Source: Odontocerum albicorne
Lineage: Eukaryota; Arthropoda; Insecta; Trichoptera; Odontoceridae
Length of the DNA: 64,000 bases
Direction: 5' to 3'
NCBI GenBank assembly: GCA_949825065.1
Contig: OX463852.1
Coordinates: forward strand, 18,750,189 to 18,814,188
Part shown: positions 63,644 to 64,000 of the stretch, piece after piece
How positions within the stretch are numbered: the first letter of the stretch is position 1
How the letters are laid out: each line of letters starts with the position of its first letter
Translations under genes and position numbers: made by a program
Notes under the pieces: model-generated
What the model was told of the DNA's origin: nothing
What the model saw: only the letters and a program-made list of their open reading frames with translations
Database searches by the model: none

Positions 63644-63841
63644 GTATTGTATTGTCTTCCACTTTCATTGTATACAGTACAACCTGCCATCTAATAATCT
63701 CACCCAACCAAGTATAAGTTGTTAAATGAGCATTAAGGTCAAACCAAACTGGATATTTTTTTACATACTGGGTACCAACGAAAGCCGAATCTGTAACCAA
63801 TGGACTGGAAGACAGGTTTTTTTTACCAACTAGGCCACAAT
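63644..63841 (-). mobile_element. SINE-A copy
   Basis: On minus: TTGTGGCCTAGTTGGTAAAA (A box), GGTTACAGATTCGGCTTTCG (damaged B box), GTACCCAGTATGTAAAAAAA linker, CCAGTTTGGTTTGACCTTAA and TTGTACTGTATACAATGAAA. The part of the tail with CAATAAGC is mostly deleted. Confidence 0.85.
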
Positions 63842-64000
63842 AAAATAAATGACTTGCTAAATCTCATGAGAGATTAATGCCAATCCGTCCCGTGGATCTA
63901 AGAAACCATTTTATTTATACCTGCAGACTTTTTAACATCTCGGCTGCAAAGCCTTCATTCACGCCTTCACCTTTCACACCGTCTCGTGCTGCGCGTGCAG
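63842..64000. other. Window end, turning GC-rich
   Basis: After 63950 the sequence becomes pyrimidine- and GC-rich (CACGCCTTCACCTTTCACAC; GTGCTGCGCGTGCAG) and the window ends in CAG. This could be the approach to, or the inside of, a + strand exon of the gene suggested by 45864-46022. The window stops too early to tell. Confidence 0.25.

Overview
The window is an AT-rich stretch of eukaryotic, most likely insect, nuclear DNA (possibly hemipteran, but I cannot fix the order from sequence alone). It has no operons, no ribosome-binding sites and no long ORF. It does have tRNA-derived SINEs, truncated non-LTR retrotransposon ends of insect type, a mariner deletion derivative, hAT-type elements with 8-bp target duplications, MITEs and many minisatellites. 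It looks like intergenic and/or long-intron sequence of a repeat-rich genome.

Host coding evidence is thin. (i) A 159-nt GC-rich exon on + at 45864-46022 has a polypyrimidine-AG acceptor, a CAG|GTCAGT donor and only one open frame (phase 0 to 0, 53 codons, cysteine/arginine-rich). (ii) A possible first coding exon on + lies at 23517-23546: ATG after in-frame stops, ten codons, then a GTAAGAGT donor in phase 0. The phases are compatible, so both could belong to one + strand gene with introns over 20 kb, but that is inference. The last ~60 bases become GC-rich and end in CAG, perhaps the approach to another exon.

The rest is repeats. SINE-A (tRNA-like A and B boxes plus a 3' tail) occurs about 20 times on both strands. 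SINE-B, SINE-C and SINE-D have different tRNA-like heads, and SINE-D carries the SINE-A tail. LINE-A 3' ends (25.3, 32.1, 40.7, 51.8 and 60.4 kb) carry the same tail, so LINE-A is the likely source of SINE mobilisation. LINE-B (a reverse transcriptase C-terminus with a GHVERMN-type motif) is the commonest LINE, in about 20 truncated copies. Several other LINE families leave single C-terminal scraps. RepD is a ~350-bp interspersed repeat seen at 2.9, 16.5, 28.4, 36.5, 47.0, 48.1-48.6 and 63.6 kb.

Layout: 0-9 kb SINEs, LINE scraps and a ~1-kb hAT relic; 9-22 kb nested LINE-B/SINE-A; 22.6-24.6 kb possible exon 1 and a MITE; 25-30 kb LINE-A, minisatellites, mariner and a second transposase relic; 31-42 kb LINE-B, LINE-A, a small hAT element and copy 1 of a ~1.1-kb duplication; 44.6-46 kb a palindrome, a 63-bp array and the GC-rich exon; 46.7-50.6 kb SINE/RepD/LINE-B; 50.95-51.57 kb nine perfect 69-bp repeats; 53.1-53.8 kb a hAT element; 55.4-56.5 kb tandem arrays; 57-59 kb AT-rich; 60-63.8 kb duplication copy 2, a foldback palindrome and LINE relics.

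I found no undescribed multi-gene system. The most unexpected signal is an octamer, TACTCGTA/TACGAGTA, present at least 29 times in mostly unrelated contexts, roughly tenfold above base-composition expectation.
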